64,000 nt of DNA from Taxillus chinensis (Eukaryota; Streptophyta; Magnoliopsida; Santalales; Loranthaceae): contig CM042085.1 in NCBI GenBank assembly GCA_023512835.1, positions 8,292,062-8,356,061 on the forward strand, read 5' to 3'. Every line of letters begins with the position of its first letter. Position 1 is the stretch's first letter. The position numbers and the translations under genes were made by a program. This document shows positions 33,191 through 45,023 of the stretch, in pieces. Under the pieces are notes generated by a model, which saw only the letters and a list, made by a program, of their open reading frames with translations, searched no databases and was not told where the DNA came from.

Positions 33191-34405
33191 TATATTGATG
33201 TTTATCAACCATTCCCACTCTCTTTGATGAAAGTCTTGCCTTCGTTTTCGCTTGTGTTTGTCTGTTTGAAACTGTTGCCTTTCTTTGGGTTCCCAGATTG
33301 ACTGAATAATTACACAGCAAGGGCGATGGAAGAGTAGTGATTTTCATTGGCTTGATGTGATGTGTGTCTGTGTTTGTGTGAAATTGGTTTACCAGACGGA
33401 TAGTTTACTTGCTTCGTAGTTAAGGAAAGTTGAAGACATTAATGGTTTTTTTTTTATATTTTTTATTTGATAATAATATTAATCATTTTAAAAATTAAAA
33501 ACAAGCCCATATATCGACGACAAAGGAGAACCGTTATTTATGAGGTATATTCTTTGCCAACAAAAATTAAATAATATGCTACAATATTTAATTGAGTTCG
33601 TCAAATTAATAAAACCACCATGAACCTCTCTTCCCTTCCCCCTTCAAGTATTTCTTAATTTTCTTTATTTTTTAAATAAATATTCCTTTCTTCTTCTTTT
33701 AAAAAAAACTAACTAATTACTATTTACTAAGCCAGTGGGACGAGCCAAACATTATTTCCATGGCGTACGTCTAAACCATATACCGATCATTTCAGTAATT
33801 AAGGAAAAGAGTTTTCATTACTGAATGTTTTGTATTTTGATTTTTTAATTTTATTAGAGTATGAATTGTAATTCAAGCGTATGTTTTTTAAAATTAAATA
33901 TTAACTTTAAAAAAAAATTAATGCCCCAATGACAAAATAAAAAAAAATAAAACATAAAAAAAATAAATCGCTTTTCACAAATTGAATTTAGATTTAAAAA
34001 CATAAAATAGTTATAAACAGTTTTTTAAAAATAACTATATTTGATTCATTGTTTTTAAAAGTTATTTTAAATTTATATTATTATTGAATTATGATGGCTC
34101 ACACCAAAACTACTGCTTTATAAAATAATATCCAAAAATATAAATACCAAACACGTTGTAAATTAATTATGTGATGCTTTTCAAATTAGAATAAAATCTC
34201 AATTTTTTACACCATAAAAGAAAACAGACTCTCATAAACTAAACTATACAATAGATTTTAAGTTTTATTTTAATTTTTTAATTTTTTTTAAGAAGTGATT
34301 TTATTTGTTTGTTTTTTTAACTAATAAATTGTATTGCATGAAATATTAATGGATCACTACTTGTTCAAAAATTTTAGCATTATTTTAGAATTAATATTTT
34401 CTCAC

Positions 34406-34862
34406 CTACCATAAAGAAACCCTAGTGTTGCAATCAAACAACGTAATACCATACATCATCATTATCATATCAAATGAAAAATCTAAACAAAATAGAAAAC
34501 CAAAACTCTGTAGCGGCGCAAAGAAAAGTAAATAACCCCAGAGCATTGATACCAGCTTGTTATACTTACAGATAAAAGATAATGACAAATCAAGCACAAA
34601 ATATATTGTAAAAAGAAATCAAAACAAATAAAGAATACCAAAATTTATGTGAAAAAAGCTCATAACAAGAAAAATTACAAACAGATGAAAAAAAAATTCA
34701 CCAGTGTAAGGAATTGAAAGATAAAGTGTATGACAATCCATCTAGTTTTTTTAATCCTAATCCAAAAACATGTATTTATAGTGTACTAAAAAAAAATTCA
34801 TATGAGAATTTATGCCACTTTTGAACATGTATAATGTTAATAATCCGTGGATACTTTTATGA
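34406..34862 (-). mobile_element. Possible 5' end of an LTR retrotransposon (unit 2 copy)
   Basis: Counterpart of 23742-24200 with the same primer-site-like TGGTATCAATGC (complement of 34543-34554) and CACTATAAATACATG upstream on the minus strand. The overlapping small open frame is conserved between units but has no domain. Confidence 0.4.
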
Positions 34863-34877
34863 GTTTTCGTTTCTTTA

Positions 34878-36118
34878 TTTTATTTTATGAATTCTTTTTG
34901 TGTTAAATTATAAATTAAAAATAATTCTGTTTCGTGTGAGAGATGATGAATTTTTAAAAAGTGTGTATTTTAAATATTTGAGTACCAAACAAATTGAAAA
35001 ACAAATTGGTGGGCCCTAAGATAATAAAATAATAAAAAACTAAAACTAAAACTAAAAACTAAAAATTTATTTTAATTTCACATTTAAAAATATAAAATAG
35101 TTAAAAAATAATTTTAAAAACATTTATGCGACTCACCATTTTTAAAACTGTTTTTAAATTTATATTATTATTAAATTAAGATGTGCCCATACCGGATCCA
35201 TCATTTTTAACAACGATCTTAGAATTACATCGTACCAAACGCATTGTTGGCTACCTTATTTTTTGTTGTCGTATTTAAAAAATTGTTGTTTTCGGGTATA
35301 GACCATAGAAAACTAGGAAAAAAATATTTCCATTAATGAGGTTTCTTAAAATGAAAACAAGTTTGGTCGTTTTAAATTTTTGATACCCAAAAACTACTAT
35401 GATTACATTTTAAAAATAAAAACAAAAAAAAGATAAATAAATATATTCATACTTTTTGATATATGAATAGAATAAATCTATTTGCAGTTCTTAAAATAGG
35501 ACTACATTATAGGCCTTTACATTTTTATCAAAATGATATCAATTTGATAAATAAAATTTTAATCAAAATTATATTATTGTAATAAAAATACAAAAAAAAA
35601 AACTGATAATACAGTCCGAAAATAAAAACTATAAGAAGCATTACTCGCATTTTGTTATGACAGTTAAATATTTTTTGAAAGATACGAAATTACTTATACT
35701 TTTATTTGTCATAATAAATTACATTTCCTAGGTGGGGACGTGAATAACACTTTTTTGCCCCATTATTTATTCACTTTTTACAATAGTACTGTATACGTAA
35801 TAATATGTTTCAATTAAAATTTTATTAACCATTAATATATATATATATATATAATTAATGTATTACACCATGTAGTTACGGTTGAGGATGTCACTATATA
35901 TTTATATGATATAAGCACTATATATATAATATAATATAGTGACAATCAACGGCCAACAAGTGATCATATTAAGGAATACTACGGGGCTTGACTAATCGAT
36001 GCAAAAATAGTAAATATGTAATGAGGTTATAAGGCTGCAAACGAATTGAGTCGAGTCAATTAGTAAGGTGTTTAATCGTGTACGTTACTATTTATCAATG
36101 AACCAAATTGAATATGAG
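34878..36118. other. AT-rich intergenic DNA right of the tandem duplication
   Basis: No gene recognised. Phrases such as ACCAAACGCATTGTTG near 35234 recall MITE ends, but I could not pair them with a left end. Confidence 0.4.
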
Positions 36119-36123
36119 TCTTA

Positions 36124-36546
36124 TGTTAGATTATTTTTGTATTTTTAATAATTTATTATGTGACCCGTGTAATTAAAGGGCTTACATGCTACTAATAGAT
36201 CACATGTAATTAAAAGACTATTTGTAAATTAATGAAAGTCCAATATGATGGTTGTTGGACTTGATAGAAATTGGAAAAATTAGAGTTATATATATATATA
36301 TATATATACATATACATACACACACACATATCCCTTCTCTTTCGCTTCGTGTAGAGTTTAACGTAATACAGAACGCTTGTGTGTTAGTAGTTCTTCTTCA
36401 TCAAAGAACGCCATAAAATATAAGTAAAAAGGTGATAAAATCAATTCATTTAATTCACTCATAAATCCAGGTATGCTTCCGATTAAGATTAATAGTTTGT
36501 ATTAAATAATTTTACACATGAATTGATCCTGTAGTAAATTCTTACA
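36124..36546 (+). repeat. Copia 5' LTR
   Basis: 423 bp, TG...CA bounded. It includes a TA microsatellite (36290-36308) that is much shorter in the 3' LTR, explaining part of the length difference. Confidence 0.9.
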
Positions 36547-37593
36547 ATTGGTATTAAAGCAGATTTGCCATAGAATTATGGTTTTATTCTTTTTAATTAA
36601 TTTTTGGGAATTATCATAAAAGTATGAAGTAATTTTGCTTATGCTTTTTTCGATTTTGTTTGGGATATCGTGAAGATATAGGCTTATAGAGTTACGTAAA
36701 AGCATAACAATTGTTTGATCATTGTTATAGAATTAAAGGAAAAGTCAATTATATATTATCATTGTGGCAGAACGTAAATTATAGAATTCAACAACATACT
36801 TGCCAATTATCATATGATATATAATAATCCAATATTAGCCAGCTCTAATTATTGCTATAATATAATTGTTTGAATTTAAAGTTTGCATTTATGTTATGGA
36901 TTTAACATATTTGGCATGTTATGATTGATTAAGGATAATTATTGTGCAAAATTAAATGATGGTATTTGGTTTGAGATTGTAAATTATATCTCATATAATG
37001 TTATGTATAAATAAATATCTATAGCATGAAAGCTTGTTAATCACCAAAGTAGCCTAACTTATTAAGATATTTAGATATTTAATTATATATTTATATTTGT
37101 TGTAATTTTAGGTATATCTCATTAAAAGTTTATATAATTAAATATTCATCATATAGAAAGCTTGTTAGTCATCAAAGTGGTCTGACTTATCAAGATATTA
37201 GACATTTAAGTGTATGTTTTAATTATTCATGTTTATTAAGTTAATATTGATGCAATTAAATTACCGAATAATTAAGTTTATTAATTATTTTACTAGGAAG
37301 TGACCCAAAGGTAGACCATTACTTATAATTAATGACATTATAGTGATTTATCAGTATATTAAGTTAATATAATTGTATATCCAAAGATGACATGAATATT
37401 GACTTTAGTATAACTGAAAGTTTATTAAAGTGTTTATTATTTGCATCATTATTAGTTAATGTTATGTATTTAGGGATCATCCAAAGGTGAACTTGAATAT
37501 GTAATTAAGGTTTATTGTTTGTTTGAATCTGGTTAAGGCTTTCTCAAAGCATTAATGTGTGTGCATATATAATAATTTACAGTTTATACCAAT

Positions 37594-40500
37594 ATGTTTG
37601 CTATGGACAATGGGATGATCAAGTTCAATGGGTTGAACTATGTGGATTGGCCTGAGCAAGTTAAATTTCAACTAGGTGTTCTGAATTTGGATTTTGCAAT
37701 AGTGTCCGGCAAACTTGAAGCCATTCTGAGACCAGTACAGGAGCTGAAAGATCTGAAAATGAGATCTACGAGTGGTCTAAGAGGATGAGTTTAAACTTGC
37801 TGAGAATGTCAATAGCTAAAAATGTGAAGTCATTAATGTCCAAAACTGACAATGCAAATGAGTTCCATGTTAAAGATTAAAGAATACTCGCAATTAGACA
37901 TAACTAACAGGTTTGTTATAGGAACCACAATGAGTGAGCTGACAACTAAAAGGTTTGATTGGTCACATGCCATTCATGATCATATGACTCACATGATAAA
38001 TCTGGCAGCAAAGTTAAAATCAAAGGGAATATATGTGAATAAATCCTTCTTTAGTACAGTTTATTATTAACTCACTTCCTCATGAGTTTGGTCAATTCTA
38101 AATGAATTACAAAACCATTAAGGAAAAATAGAACTTTAAGAAATTAAAGCCATGTTAGTTCAAGAGGAAGGGAGATTAAAGACAATGAAGAGGATCATTC
38201 TGCTCATCTCACATTTCATAATGGGGTCAGTAGCAGCAAGGGAAAAAAGGATAAGAGGAAGGATAAAGCCCCTCTGAAGGTTAAAGAGGGTCAAACCCAT
38301 AACGAGGTCAAGTACTAATTCTGTAAGAAGAATGGTCATATAAAGAAAGATTGCCAGAAAAGAAAATTTTGGTTCGAAAAGAAAGGTAAGTATTATATTT
38401 CAGTATGTTTTGAATCAAATCTTATTGATGTGCCTAATAATACTTGGTGGTTAGATTATAGTGCAATTACTCATGTATCACATGTTATACAGGAATTCGT
38501 TATGATCTAACCCATAAACGAAACTGAAAAGTTTTTGTATATGGGTAACAGAATGAAGGCACGAATAGAGGGATTTGGAACATACATATTGATCCTAGAT
38601 ACTGGACACCACCTGGATCTAGAAATGTGTCTTTATGTTTCTGATTGTGTTAGAAATTTGGTTTCTATTGGAAAATGGATCATGAGAATTTTAATTTTAA
38701 GATTGGAAATAATGGTTTTTCCTTATATAAACAAAAGTACTAGTATTGGTACTTTAATTGATGGTTTATATCATTTCAATGTTGATGTTAATTTTGTTGA
38801 ATCCTTGTTTCATATTGATTATATTATAAGAAATAAATGTAGTGTACATAATGAAAACTCAACATTTCTATAGCCTCAAAGGTTAGGTCGCATATCCAAG
38901 GAAAGCGTATTGAGGTTAGTAAAAAATAAAATGTTACCTCAATTGGATTTTATTGATTGGAATAAATGTATAAATTGTATTAAAGGTAAGCAAACTAGAC
39001 ATATATCAAAGAATCCAACCACAAGAAGTAATGCACTGCTAGAGTTAATTCACATTGATATTTGTGGTCTTTTTGATATATTGTTTTAGGGCGAGGAAAA
39101 GTATTCACCTTTATTGATGATTACTCTTGGTATGGTTATTTATATTTGCTGCATGAAAAGTCTGAGTAAATGGACATTATAGAGGTGTTCATTAATGAAG
39201 TTGAAAGGCAGCTAGATAAAAAGGTAAAAGTTGTGAGGTCTGATAAAGGAGGTGAATATTATGGTAAATTTAATAAAAAGGGACAATTTTCAAGTCAATT
39301 TGCAAAGTTCCTTGAAAGTCGAGGCATATGTGCACAGTATACAATGTCTCGTACACCTTAACAAAATGGTATAGCAGAAAGGTTAAATCGTACTCTTATG
39401 GATATGGTTAGGAGCATGTTAAATTATAGTACTATATCTTTATCTTTGTAGATGTATGCATTAAAGACTGTTGTATATTTGCTTAATAAGGTTCTTTGTA
39501 AATTAATTCCTCAAACACCTTATGAATTATGGACAGGAAAGAAACCCAATTTAAAGCACTTGCATATATTGGGGATGCCCGATAGAAGTAAGGATATATA
39601 ATCCATATGAAAAGAAACTTGATGCAAGAACCATTAGTGGCTATTTCATCGGCTACCCTAAAAAGTCAAAAGGTTACAAATTTTAGTATCCTATTCATAG
39701 TACACAAATAGTTGAGTCTAGTAATGCTAGGTTCATTGAGTATGGTCAATCTAGTGGGAGTAGTGAACCACATAAGGTAGATATTCAAGAAACTAGGTTG
39801 AAAAGTTTTATACCTACTGTTTTTACTTCAGTTTTTGTTCCTATTGTTGTATCATGGTCTCACAACATGTTAGAACAACAAAATAATATCCTGAATCCAC
39901 TATACGGACAAATTAATAATGAACTAGTTAACAATGATCAAGTTATAAATGAGCAAGTGATACCACAAGAAATAGATTTAAAAAGGTCTATAAGGTAAAG
40001 AAAACCAGCTATTTCGAATGATTATGTGGTCTATTCACTAGAGCATGCATATGACTTGAGTTTTGATGAAGATTCAGTCTCATTTTACCAAGCCATGGAA
40101 TATAACAATTCTGAAATAGTTTCATGCTATGAAAGAAAAGTTAACATCAATGTATGACAATAAGGTCTGAGATTTAATTGAGTTTCCTAAATGTTCAAAA
40201 CAAGTGGGTTGCAAATGGGTCTTTAAGACCAAGCATGACTCAAAAAGCAACATTGAAAGGTATAAGGTCAGACTTGTTGTTAAAGGTTATATTCAAATGG
40301 ATGGCATTGACTATAAAGAAACATTTTCTCTAGTTTCAAAGAAGGATTCTTTGAGGATTGTTATGGCTTTGGTGGCTCATTATAATTTAAAGCTTCACCA
40401 TATGAATGTTAAAACTACCTTTATTAATGGTGACTTAAACGAGGAAGTTTACATGAACCAATCAAAAGGTTTTATAACCACATGAAAGGAACACTTCGTG

Positions 40501-41650
40501 TGTAAATTAAAGAAATAAATATATGGACTAAAATAAGCTTCCTGACAATGGTATCTTAGGTTCAATAATACCATTATGTCATATGGTTTTATAAAAAATA
40601 CTGTTGATCGGTGTATCTATATAAGGTCAGTGGGAGTAAGTTTATTATATTAGTTAAATATGTTGATGATATCCTTCTTGCTGCAAATGATATTGGTTTG
40701 TTACAAGATATTAAAAGGTATCTCTCTAATAACTTTGCAATGAAAGATATAGGTGAGGCATCTTATGTGATAGGAATAGAAGTATTCTGTGATAGATCAC
40801 AAGGATTGTTAGGATTATCTCAAAAGGTTTATATTGATAAAGTATTAAAGAGATTCAAAATGAAAAGTGCTCCACGGGAATAATTTCAATTCAGAAAGGG
40901 GACAACTTTAGTGAGATGCAATGTCCCAAAAATGATTTAGAATAAAAGGTAATAGAGTCTATTCCATATTTGTCAGTTGTTGGAAACTTATTGTATGTCC
41001 AGACATATACTCGTCCAGATATCAGTTTTGCTGTTGGAATGTTAGGCTGATATTAAAGTAATCCTATAATAGATCATTAAAAAGCTACAATGAAAGTGAT
41101 TAGATATTTATAAGGCACTAAAAATCACATGCTCATATACAGGAAATCCAACCACCTTGAGGTGATTGGGTATTCAAATTCAGACTATGCAGATTGTGTA
41201 GATTTAAAAAAATCTACATTTGGTTATATGTTTTTATTAGTTGGAGGAGCAGTTTTATGAAAAAGTGGAAAACAATCCACCATTTCTACTTTCACTATAG
41301 AGACTGAATTCGTGGAATGCTTTGAGGCTAATGTTCATGCATTGTGGTTGTCGGAGTTTATTTCAGGTCTAAACATTGTTAACAGTATAGCTAGACTATT
41401 GAGACTTTATTGTGATAATTCTGTAGCTGTTTTCTTTTCAAAGAATGACAAGTATTTTAAAGGTATAAAACATATGGATTTGAAATATTTGTCAGTTAAA
41501 GAAAGAGTGCAAAAATATAGAGTCTCAATTAAGCATATTGGTGCTAATCTGATGATAGCGGTTCCATTGACTAAAGAATTACAAACTAAAACATTCACTG
41601 GTCATGTTGGAAGTATGAGTGTAATAGATAAATCTTTATTGACATGATAT
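37594..41650 (+). pseudogene. Copia gag-pol remnant
   Basis: Broken polyprotein read in pieces. Gag start: INFxGLNYxDW-like NGLNYVDWPEQVKF (37594-37788). CCHC knuckle: FCKKNGHIKKDC (about 38318-38355), preceded by a stop. Protease area: WWLDYSAITHVS (about 38451), with the expected active-site Ser-Gly altered. Integrase: FIDDYSWYGYLYLLHEKSE, VRSDKGGEYYGKF and QNGIAERLNRTL (39110-39420), separated by stops. RT: CKWVFKTKHD, RLVVKGYIQMDGIDYKETFS, NVKTTFINGDL (40204-40485) and the catalytic YVDDILLAAND (40651-40690). RNase H: DSDYADCVDLKKSTFGYMF and LYCDNSVA (41180-41440). Stops and shifts occur between almost every block, so no product can be made. A leader of about 1 kb (36.56-37.59 kb) contains repeated AAAGCTTGTTA.TCA.CAAAGT phrases. 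Confidence 0.9.
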
Positions 41651-41976
41651 TCATATGTGTACATTTGGTTATTAACTTTTGATATTTGTGAATTCAATTA
41701 AAATTATATTTTTGGTTATTTATTTATTTGTTACTCACATTATGTTGTATACATTATTGTTATAGTGAGATAACAATGAATGCAATAATTTAAAGTATAT
41801 CCTAATTAAAGTTTCTAAATTGAGTTAGTTTTATGATATATGGAAGGAATCATGTCGTTTGATTACTTGTGACCGCCATCATCCAATCATTTCAATTTAA
41901 TTACGGATATCTTGATTGATTCAATAAAACATGAGTACTTGAATCACCAAATTTTGACATGGGCCAAGTGGGAGAT

Positions 41977-42371
41977 TATTAGATTATTTTTGTATTTTTA
42001 ATAATCTATTATGTGGCCCATGTAATTAAAGGACTTATATGCTATTAATGAACCACATGTAATTAAAAGACCGTTTATAAATTAATGAAGACCCAATATG
42101 ATGGTTGTTGGAGTTAATAAAAATTAGAAACAGTATGTTTATATATATACATGTATATCTTCTCTTTCGCTTCGTGTAAGGTTTAACACAACACAGGATG
42201 TGCATGTGTTAGTAGTTCTTCTCCATCAAAGAACGCCATAAAAGAGAAGTAGAAATGTGATAAAATCAATTCATTTAATTTACTCATGGATCTAGGTACG
42301 CTTCTGATTATGTTTCACAGCTTGTATTAAATAATTCTAGGCATGAATCGATCCCATAATAAATTCTTACA
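41977..42371 (+). repeat. Copia 3' LTR
   Basis: 395 bp. The first dinucleotide has mutated (TATTAGATT for TGTTAGATT). Otherwise it is parallel to 36124-36546 with scattered substitutions and a shorter TA tract. Confidence 0.9.
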
Positions 42372-42376
42372 CCTTA

Positions 42377-43104
42377 AACTATGATGTTTACGAACGATTT
42401 ACGAATGTTTACGAATGTGTTCGCAAATTTATTCACGAACATTTACGAACACAATTATCAAATTATAAAAATCTACAAAAAGAATTCACATCATAAATTT
42501 ATCCAAGAAGTACAATTAATTAATTGTTAGGTTGTGTTATCTTTGTTTAATATGTTTAAATAATTACTATATGTACACGAAAATATTATAATAATAGTAA
42601 TAATAAACAAATAAATCAAAAAAAATATTTAATAATAATATAAAAGTATATGCTTATAAAATTATATATAATAAAAATATATTTATATTTAATAAAATAA
42701 TTTTTATATATATTAATTGATTTGTCAATTTTCGTTCACAAATAATTTTCACGAATACGAATAATATTTACAAACTGTTCGTGAACATGTAACGATGTAA
42801 TAGTCGATTGGCATGTTTTTTTAATATAATGATTTAGATTTTTATAGAAATTAAATTTTTAATTTTAAAATTTTAAAATAAATTTTATTTGATATGAAAT
42901 AAAATATATTTTTTAAAATTAAATTTTACCGGAATTATAAAAAAGTAATTAATACAAGAAATTAAAAAATTAATTTAAGTGTTCTACTAAAATAAACTTT
43001 AATTTAAAAATTAAAATAAATATTTTATTGAAATTATAATATAAATAAAATATTATTTTATTTAAAAAATAGATGCACTAAACCGATTTTGAATTCTCAT
43101 TTTT
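42377..43104. other. Very AT-rich intergenic DNA
   Basis: It contains short repeated TTTACGAA..GTTTACGAA phrases (42388-42450) and no gene signal. Confidence 0.5.
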
Positions 43105-43177
43105 TATATATATACATCTGCATCCCCTCCGGACTTTCTCGCAATGATCTCTCTCCCTCTTCACTGACCCACACCAC

Positions 43178-43209
<32 letters not shown>

Positions 43210-43279
43210 GTCTCATTTTTTTTTTCCAAAAAAAAAAACCTGTTACTCCCTGTCTGTAAACAACGATCGAAGAGACACG
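43105..43279 (+). promoter_or_regulatory. Probable promoter and leader of small gene copy c
   Basis: TATATATATA at 43105-43114 lies about 165 bases before the start codon and is followed by a CT microsatellite (43179-43208), a combination often seen around plant transcription starts. The last 50 bases (CCTGTTACTCCCTGTCTGTA.. CGATCGAAGAGACACG) are conserved upstream of copy b, so the leader was duplicated with the gene. Confidence 0.45.
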
Positions 43280-43489
43280 ATGGATCGGAGCAACTTCAAC
43301 GGAATGAAGAAGAATCCGACAACAGCCATATTTCCTCAGAAGAGGCAGATAAAACGCGAGATATTCGGAAAATTGTTTGACTTGGCGGGGGCGCTGGCGG
43401 CACAGGCCGTGGGATGCCGTGGAAAGGGGGAAGGGGGCGGCGGTGGTTGTCTCAACGCCGCCCCGGTCTCCCCGGTGAATGAGAACTGA
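43280..43489 (+). CDS. Small unrecognised protein, 69 residues (copy c)
   Basis: Plus-strand member of the small-gene family: MDRSNFNGMKKNPTTAIF, QKRQIKREIFGKLFDLAGA, LAAQAVGCRGKGEGGGGGC, then PVSPVNEN and stop. It is colinear in frame with the copies at 13155 and 16088. This copy has the best promoter-like context (TATA run and CT tract upstream) and AATAAA at 43542-43547, 53 bases after the stop, so it is the likeliest to be expressed. Most differences from copy b are replacements (Arg/Gln, Pro/Arg, Asn/Asp), so conservation of the frame may reflect recent copying rather than strong selection. The product is basic in the middle, Gly/Cys-rich near the end, and has no signal peptide. The antisense frame 43097-43585 is a shadow. 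Confidence 0.62.
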   Translation: MDRSNFNGMKKNPTTAIFPQKRQIKREIFGKLFDLAGALAAQAVGCRGKGEGGGGGCLNAAPVSPVNEN

Positions 43490-43954
43490 GTCGACTCGGA
43501 ATCGTTTCAATTCGGAGTGGGTGTTAAGCGTGGATGTTAGTAATAAATGAATCCGGCAAGGTTCCGTTATATGCTCCATCTCCACTGTATTTCTGCTTCG
43601 GTATGGTGTAGAAGCTAGTCTCTTGGGTTGTTTCTTTTGTCGCTTGGTTCTTTTGTTCTTGTCCTTTTGTTAAGTTTTATCCATTAATACACTTATTAAT
43701 GTTGTTGTTGCCAAATTATTGCAACTGTTTTAAGGTTTCTCTTTTCTAAATTCGGGGGCTCTGAAGCTTTCAACTTAACAGTATGAATATGTGAATATAC
43801 TTAATTAATTAATTAATTAATGTGGAGGATCTGTTTGGTAAGTTGATGGATTTGGTAGCTAGTAACTGGGGTGGTGTTAATTTCCAAGTATTCGAATGGT
43901 TGTGGATCATCGACAAAAACAGAGAGTCTCTGTGTTTTTGAGAGAGAGAGAGAC

Positions 43955-44177
43955 AACCTGATCGGACTCATAAACGATTCCGATCTTGGGTGGCGGCATA
44001 TTGCAGCTCTCCGGCGGAGCCACCGACACCGACTGCCTCAAGTTAGCTCCTCATCGAGATCGGCGCTCCGATCGTGGCCGTACGTGTCCCTCGCCGGAAT
44101 CGCCGGTGCGTGTTACCGGAAGGAACTCCATCCATCCTTCCTCATCGGCCATGTTCTTCATCGTCGCGGGGCGGCGA
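43955..44177 (+). pseudogene. Tetraspanin gene fragment, first tandem copy (c1)
   Basis: Third location of the tetraspanin remnant. It reads NLIGLIND in one frame, then GGGILQLSGGATDTDCLKL in another, then YVSLAGIAGACYRKE in the first-loop/TM2 area, and AMFFIVAGR before it stops abruptly. At 44178 the N-terminal sequence starts again, so this is a 223-bp tandem duplication unique to the 43-44 kb module. TM2 is out of frame as in the other copies. No downstream large loop or TM4. Confidence 0.75.
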
Positions 44178-44440
44178 AACTACCTGATCGGACTCATAAA
44201 CGATTCCGATCCTGGGCGGCGGCATACGGCGGATCTCCGGCGGAGCCACCGACACCGACTGCCTCAAGTTGGCTCTCCTCATCGAGATCGGCGCACCGGT
44301 CGTGGCCGCACGTGTAGCTCGCCGGAATCTCCGGTGCGTGTTACCGGAAGGAACTCCATCCTTCCTCATCGGCCATGTTCTTCATCGTCGCGGGGCGGAT
44401 CGGCTTCACCCACTTCGCGTACGCCGTGACCCACAATATG
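44178..44440 (+). pseudogene. Tetraspanin gene fragment, second tandem copy (c2)
   Basis: It begins again with YLIGLIND, then RISGGATDTDCLKL-like sequence, a frame reading LALLIEIGAPVVAARVA for TM2, LAGISGACYRKE, and AMFFIVAGRIGFTHFAYAVT, which corresponds to TM3 and its exit (family pattern GFxxFAYxVTDKG). After VT the reading passes into HNMGAADGDLDLKRRSGGG, a tail found beside all copies that is unlike any tetraspanin. Frames shift at least twice, so it is not functional. Confidence 0.72.
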
Positions 44441-44991
44441 GGAGCCGCCGACGGCGACCTCGATCTGAAGCGCCGAAGCGGCGGCGGAGAAACAAAACAT
44501 GGGGATCCGAATCGGAATCCGACAGAGGGAGTAAGGCACTCGCCGTCCCGTCTCTTGTTTTGATTTTTTTTTAGACTTGGTTCTCTTTTTTTTATTTATC
44601 CTTTTCCCCTTTTTTTTTTCTTTTTGGCTGACTCACCCATTTAAAACAAAAACAAAAACAAAAACAAAAAAAAACATTCTTTTCCCTCTCTTTTTGACAT
44701 GCACTGACTGAATGGATTCTAAACAGTAGTTTTTTGTTTTTCGATTTTCGATTTTCTCTTTTGAAGATATATTATATTGCTTTTTCTGTTAAAATAATAA
44801 AATAAAAACAAGGGAGAGAGCCACGTGACTAAGACATCTGCCGGTTGCCGGTTGCCGGTTCGTTACTAAAAAAAGACAACTGGGCATTCATAGGCTCTGC
44901 CGGTTCGTTCATTAACTAATCTCAGGAGTTGGGGCTACACTCGGGAAGACAAGTAGAACGGACGTGTATTATTTAGTAGGCTAGTATATAT

Positions 44992-45023
<32 letters not shown>

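Larger units (their letters stand above)
24256..34877. repeat. Tandem segmental duplication, unit 2 (about 10.6 kb)
   Basis: Second copy of 16050-24255. Its left edge (GCACCCACTCCGATTTG) corresponds to 16052 inside the 3' flank of small gene b. Its right edge corresponds to the end of unit 1: both ends read GAGTTT(T)CGTTTCTT, after which unit 1 passes into unit 2 and unit 2 into unrelated DNA. Extra length comes from blocks at about 26110-26275, 27770-28865, 31367-32509 and 32645-32858, and a 101-bp tandem copy at 33.0-33.2 kb. Confidence 0.93.
36124..42371 (+). mobile_element. Copia LTR retrotransposon, full length but decayed
   Basis: The 5' LTR (36124-36546) and 3' LTR (41977-42371) share TTAGATTATTTTTGTATTTT, CGCTTCGTGTA and TAGTAGTTCTTCT, and both end TTCTTACA. 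TTGGTATTAAAGC directly after the 5' LTR (36547 on) is a slightly mutated initiator-tRNA primer site; GGGCCAAGTGGGAGA before the 3' LTR (41961-41975) is the purine tract. Flanking pentamers TCTTA (36119-36123) and CCTTA (42372-42376) differ by one base. The internal domain order of gag, protease, integrase, RT, RNase H is that of Copia. LTR differences and many stops show an old, inactive copy. Confidence 0.92.

Noticed and set aside
43097..43585. 162-codon minus-strand open frame
   Set aside because: It runs antisense through the small gene copy c and its CT-rich leader; the sense frame is conserved in three copies while this one is not.
44142..44369. Minus-strand frame across the tetraspanin remnant
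   Set aside because: Antisense shadow; the tetraspanin motifs are on the plus strand here.
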